Below, in pieces: positions 60,913 to 64,000 of a stretch of 64,000 nt of DNA; within the stretch, counting starts at the first letter, position 1, and every line of letters begins with the position of its first letter. Below the pieces are notes generated by a model. The model saw only the letters and a program-made list of their open reading frames with translations, was not told where the DNA came from and did no database searches. The DNA lies in NCBI GenBank assembly GCA_017303415.1, contig JAFLBJ010000001.1, forward strand, positions 1,488,001 through 1,552,000, in the 5' to 3' direction. The translations under genes and the position numbers were made by a program. Source of the stretch: Chitinophagales bacterium. GTDB lineage: Bacteria; Bacteroidota; Bacteroidia; Chitinophagales; Chitinophagaceae.

Positions 60913-61572
60913 TCATTTTACCCGAATGATCTCTTTCTCCACAATGGCATAGACCTTGTGCTGGGGGCCAGGTCGTATGGCGGCCAATCCGGTGAACTGG
61001 CTAAACGCCGGCATCACACAAATATCATCGGAGAAATAAAAACAGGGAAAGCGGAGTGATTGTTTACCCATGCCCCGGATATGGATACCCGGGTGGATAT
61101 GACCCGTAAAGGCAAACAGTACCTGTTCATCGAGAACTACTGTGTCACTATCATGTTGAAAACAAAAATGATCTTCGATCCAGCGGTCTTCCACCACCTC
61201 GATATTTGAATCCCTGTACCAGGCATCATCCAGGATGTCATGGTTTCCTTTGATCAGCATCACATGAAGAGAATGAAGGTCCATTCTCCAGCGACGGAAT
61301 AATTCCAGTTCGCGGTTTGAACGGCTATGGGTAAGATCACCCAAAACCATCACCCGCTCTGCTTTAAAGAACAATACCTGACTTACCAATCTTTGCAGAT
61401 CTTCCCGGAATACCTTTTGGGGGACCGCGATCCCCGCCTTCCGAAAATGCCCCGTTTTTCCTGCATGCAGGTCAGACAGGAACAATGTTTTTTTCTCCTC
61501 CCAATAAATACACCGCTCAGGGCTTAGCCAAAAATGGTGGTCGTTTAGTTTGTAAGGAACAGGTTTCGTCAT
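60913..61572 (-). CDS. pdeM: Ligase-associated DNA-repair phosphoesterase PdeM
   Basis: 219 residues. A calcineurin-like metallophosphoesterase with LFLSDLHAGKTGHFRKAGI (D-x-H), VLGDLTHS (GD), IKGNHDILD (GNHD) and FTGHIHPGI (GHxH). This fits the ligase-associated group (PdeM). It probably processes DNA ends together with the ligase-associated helicase whose gene lies nearby on the same strand. The start MTKPVPY at 61572 avoids an upstream TTG. Confidence 0.92.
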   Translation of the reverse strand: MTKPVPYKLNDHHFWLSPERCIYWEEKKTLFLSDLHAGKTGHFRKAGIAVPQKVFREDLQRLVSQVLFFKAERVMVLGDLTHSRSNRELELFRRWRMDLHSLHVMLIKGNHDILDDAWYRDSNIEVVEDRWIEDHFCFQHDSDTVVLDEQVLFAFTGHIHPGIHIRGMGKQSLRFPCFYFSDDICVMPAFSQFTGLAAIRPGPQHKVYAIVEKEIIRVK

Positions 61573-61640
61573 GAGCAATGCCTTGTGAAAGTTGCCTTTT
61601 TAATATTGTTTTTCGCAGGGGGAAACAAAAAAAATGATAT

Positions 61641-63260
61641 CTATTTGAATTGTACCACATACAGCGAATCCGATAAATAATTTGAAAACGAAAGATAAGC
61701 AGTATATGTCCTATTGTTCAATTGGTGCTTGTCGGCAATATAGAATTTCCCGGGTTCCATTTGTTTGTTAAAGCGCAGGATCTCCCCACGGGCTTTCGCC
61801 AAATGAAAGCTCATTCCATCAAAATTACCTACCTGGGCATCCTGCAGTATATACAATGGCTGGCCTTTAGTCAACGCCACGATCTCATGACTCAGTTTCT
61901 CCACCTCCACAAATTTTTCCGCGCGGGGAGCCAGGATAAACCAGTTGAATCCTAACCGGAATAGAATTACAGCCGCGATCAAAGTGTATAATCGAAGTGG
62001 TGCCGCTTTCCAACCCACAAAAGCGAGTATTAAAAAACCGATGGCCAAACCAAAGCACCGCAACCACAGATCTGTATTGTCCTTTACCACATGCAGAAAG
62101 GGAAGAACGATAAAACCGATGCCCAGGGCCAGGGAAAGAAAAAGGGTTATTCCTTCCACCCATTTTCTCGACCAATGGTTCTCTGCCAATGAAAAAAATG
62201 CATAGAATAACAAAGAGTACAGCAAGGGTATGAACATGAACAGATAACGGGCATAGACCTCCGGCGAAAGCCAATACACAAAAATATTAACAACCAGCAC
62301 CAGGAAACTGTACACCATGAAATCACTACCCTTTAAGAGACGGATGGCTTGTTTATTGAATAGCGCCACCACAAATAGGGTCCATGGGGCATAGTGATAA
62401 AGCAGTTCCACCGGGAAGGAGAAAAAATGTAAGATGGTTCGTTGCCAACTGAAATGAGCCGGGGTTCGTTTGGAGCTTTCGGTAAATAAATTACTGAACA
62501 AGGTCATTGGGGCAAGGTCATTTCGGGTGAAATAGGCATAATAATAGCTGCCTGTTATCAACAGAAATAATCCCACTCCGGCAAAATGCATGGGATGAAA
62601 GAGGAGCCTGAATTTCTTTTTCCAGATAAAATAGGTAAGCAGGGTAAAACCCTGAAAAACCAGGGCAGGCATTCCTTTCATTAAAAAGCCGATAGCGGCC
62701 AGCAGGTAGGTAAGCAAAAAGAGCCAGGCATATTTTTTCTTTTCCCCCAGCCAATAGACCCACATGAATTGAAGATAGACCACCAGCGAGAAACTGGTAT
62801 CGATCAAGCCGATAAAGGAATCATAGATCAGGATACGGCCATTGGTCATAAAAGCAAAGGCGGTAAAGAAAGCCACCTGGGGTGAAGTGAATTTTCGGGT
62901 AAAATGATGTATGGTCCCACCCATCAATACCGTAGCGATGATCACGGGTAAGCGAAAGGCAAACATCGAAAAATCACCAAATAGCTTTACATAGGCGATG
63001 ATGATCCAGTTATAGAGGGGAGGTTTGTTTAAATAAATTTCTCCATTGAGTGTAGGTGTCAGGTAATCATCTGACAAGATCATTTCCAGTGACACCAGTG
63101 CCCGTCGCGCCTCATCATTCTGGTTATTGAGGGGGATATAGGCCAGATGGCTGAGATAGGCAAACAGTAAACCCAGCAGAAGGAAAATACCGGCATACAG
63201 ATGGAAACGGTCGGTTTCCTCCTTGGCCAGCGTACTCCATTTGTCCAGGTAAAAGGGCAT
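61641..63260 (-). CDS. GT39 membrane glycosyltransferase
   Basis: 539 residues with about 11 hydrophobic helices. The first periplasmic loop has the acidic catalytic motif NNQNDEARRALVSLEMI (DE) and the second has LNGEIYLNKPPLYNWIIIA (N-K-P-P). It is an ArnT/PMT-type polyprenyl-phosphate sugar transferase paralogous in fold to that at 9779. It sits between pdeM and the helicase gene, which is unusual for this repair cluster. Confidence 0.9.
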   Translation of the reverse strand: MPFYLDKWSTLAKEETDRFHLYAGIFLLLGLLFAYLSHLAYIPLNNQNDEARRALVSLEMILSDDYLTPTLNGEIYLNKPPLYNWIIIAYVKLFGDFSMFAFRLPVIIATVLMGGTIHHFTRKFTSPQVAFFTAFAFMTNGRILIYDSFIGLIDTSFSLVVYLQFMWVYWLGEKKKYAWLFLLTYLLAAIGFLMKGMPALVFQGFTLLTYFIWKKKFRLLFHPMHFAGVGLFLLITGSYYYAYFTRNDLAPMTLFSNLFTESSKRTPAHFSWQRTILHFFSFPVELLYHYAPWTLFVVALFNKQAIRLLKGSDFMVYSFLVLVVNIFVYWLSPEVYARYLFMFIPLLYSLLFYAFFSLAENHWSRKWVEGITLFLSLALGIGFIVLPFLHVVKDNTDLWLRCFGLAIGFLILAFVGWKAAPLRLYTLIAAVILFRLGFNWFILAPRAEKFVEVEKLSHEIVALTKGQPLYILQDAQVGNFDGMSFHLAKARGEILRFNKQMEPGKFYIADKHQLNNRTYTAYLSFSNYLSDSLYVVQFK

Positions 63261-63299
63261 GAATGATTTTAGGGATAAAACTAAAACAATGTAGGGATA

Positions 63300-64000
63300 T
63301 TAACTCAGGGATTCGATCATTCGTTTGATCCGGTCCTCCATTTTTTCCGATGTTACATTATTTCTGTTCAAGCCATCGGCTATGATAGGGAAGCTCAGGG
63401 GAGTGGGTTGGGACGGGAAACGCAGAACGATCCTGCTTTTCTGAATTCGGTCCAGTGCCTCTCTTAATCTTACTTCCTCCATTTGTTGTTCCATTACTTC
63501 ACGATGAGCCTGCCGCAAAAGCAGGTTGTCCGGTTCATATTCCGAGAAAACGTTAAAGAGCAGCGAGGCAGAGGATTGAAGGTGACGGGCTTTTTTCTTT
63601 TCGCCCGGCATGCCTTGGAAGATCAGCCCCCCGATGACCGCAATATCTCTGAATTTCCTTCTCGCCATTTCCGTACTGTTCACACTTTTTTGAATATCCA
63701 GAAACAGGTTATCGGTATGAAAGAGTTCATTCACATTGGAATCATCCACCGGAATGGGTTTATCGCTCAGCAATTCAAAACCATAATCATTCATGGAAAT
63801 TGAAAAAGTGATGGGGACGATACGACCGATTCGCGAAGCAAGAATGGCGCTCATGGCTTCATGCACAAACCGACCTTCAAAAGGATAGACCAGCAAGTGA
63901 AAACCTTGTTTTGTTTCGATCTGTTCGATCAATAGTTCATCATGGCGCGGGATATGGCTGAGATCGCGTTGTAATTCAAACAAGGGGCGCAAACTTTCCA
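63300..64000 (-). CDS. Ligase-associated DEXH-box helicase, C-terminal part
   Basis: The 3' end of a larger gene whose 5' part lies beyond base 64000. About 233 codons are visible, in an open frame to the edge (ESLRPLFELQRDLSHIPR...). The motifs HDELLIEQIETKQGFHLLVYPFEGRFVHEAM, read around residue 20-45 of the visible part, and ITFSISMNDYGFELLS match the Lhr-core C-terminal domain of ligase-associated helicases. The helicase motor motifs are outside the window. Confidence 0.85.
   Translation of the reverse strand, partial: ESLRPLFELQRDLSHIPRHDELLIEQIETKQGFHLLVYPFEGRFVHEAMSAILASRIGRIVPITFSISMNDYGFELLSDKPIPVDDSNVNELFHTDNLFLDIQKSVNSTEMARRKFRDIAVIGGLIFQGMPGEKKKARHLQSSASLLFNVFSEYEPDNLLLRQAHREVMEQQMEEVRLREALDRIQKSRIVLRFPSQPTPLSFPIIADGLNRNNVTSEKMEDRIKRMIESLS

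Overview
The window is a gene-dense piece of a Bacteroidota chromosome, most likely family Chitinophagaceae. This rests on SusC/SusD outer-membrane pairs, LytS/LytTR two-component pairs, PKD-repeat surface proteins, FabI/LpxB/SurE/PssA of Bacteroidota type, ligase-associated DNA-repair genes, near absence of Shine-Dalgarno sites, and promoters of the TTTG-N18-21-TAnnTTTG form. Many starts were moved inward from the longest open frame because the extra N-terminus read through promoters or hairpins.

Layout. 1-4.3 kb: 5' end of a PKD-repeat surface protein, a lipoprotein, a DinB-like protein and a YitT membrane protein. 4.4-16.8 kb: housekeeping genes (Nif3-like, zinc-ribbon coiled coil, recN, fabI, two glycosyltransferases, two LolD-type ATPases, cobalamin adenosyltransferase, gatC, trpS, deoxynucleoside kinase). 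16.8-33.4 kb: pckA, aminopeptidase P, pssA-purS-rsmI, an M1 peptidase, an orphan NarL-type regulator, rsmG, tgt, an outer-membrane receptor, an LptF/G-type permease and a mitochondrial-like citrate synthase. 33.7-44.0 kb: two tandem SusC/SusD pairs plus a DUF1735-type lipoprotein, all on the minus strand. 44.4-52.2 kb: two paralogous LytS/LytTR pairs flank a small accessory islet. 52.2-64 kb: small stress or hypothetical genes, lpxB and surE, a LexA-like regulator, a DUF5916 protein, and a ligase-associated repair cluster (pdeM and an Lhr-type helicase, with a GT39 gene between them) running off the right edge.

The accessory islet (46.2-47.9 kb) is the most unusual locus. An intact tRNA-Ala(GGC) and its terminator are followed by two almost identical tandem units of about 338 bp. 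Each unit carries a terminator hairpin, an 83-residue GIY-YIG nuclease gene starting at the hairpin's T-tract, and a fragment repeating the 3' part of the tRNA gene but with a different 17-nt anticodon arm. The nuclease stop codon lies inside the tRNA-like D-loop. An AT-rich NYN-domain gene and a RnfD-like/DUF2330 fusion gene follow.

A second unexplained pattern runs through the whole window. Many intergenic gaps hold imperfect to perfect palindromes whose arms are runs of degenerate 7-nt (sometimes 8-nt) units. Each locus has its own unit sequence, but the period is shared. At gatC/trpS the palindrome includes both divergent promoters as mirror images.
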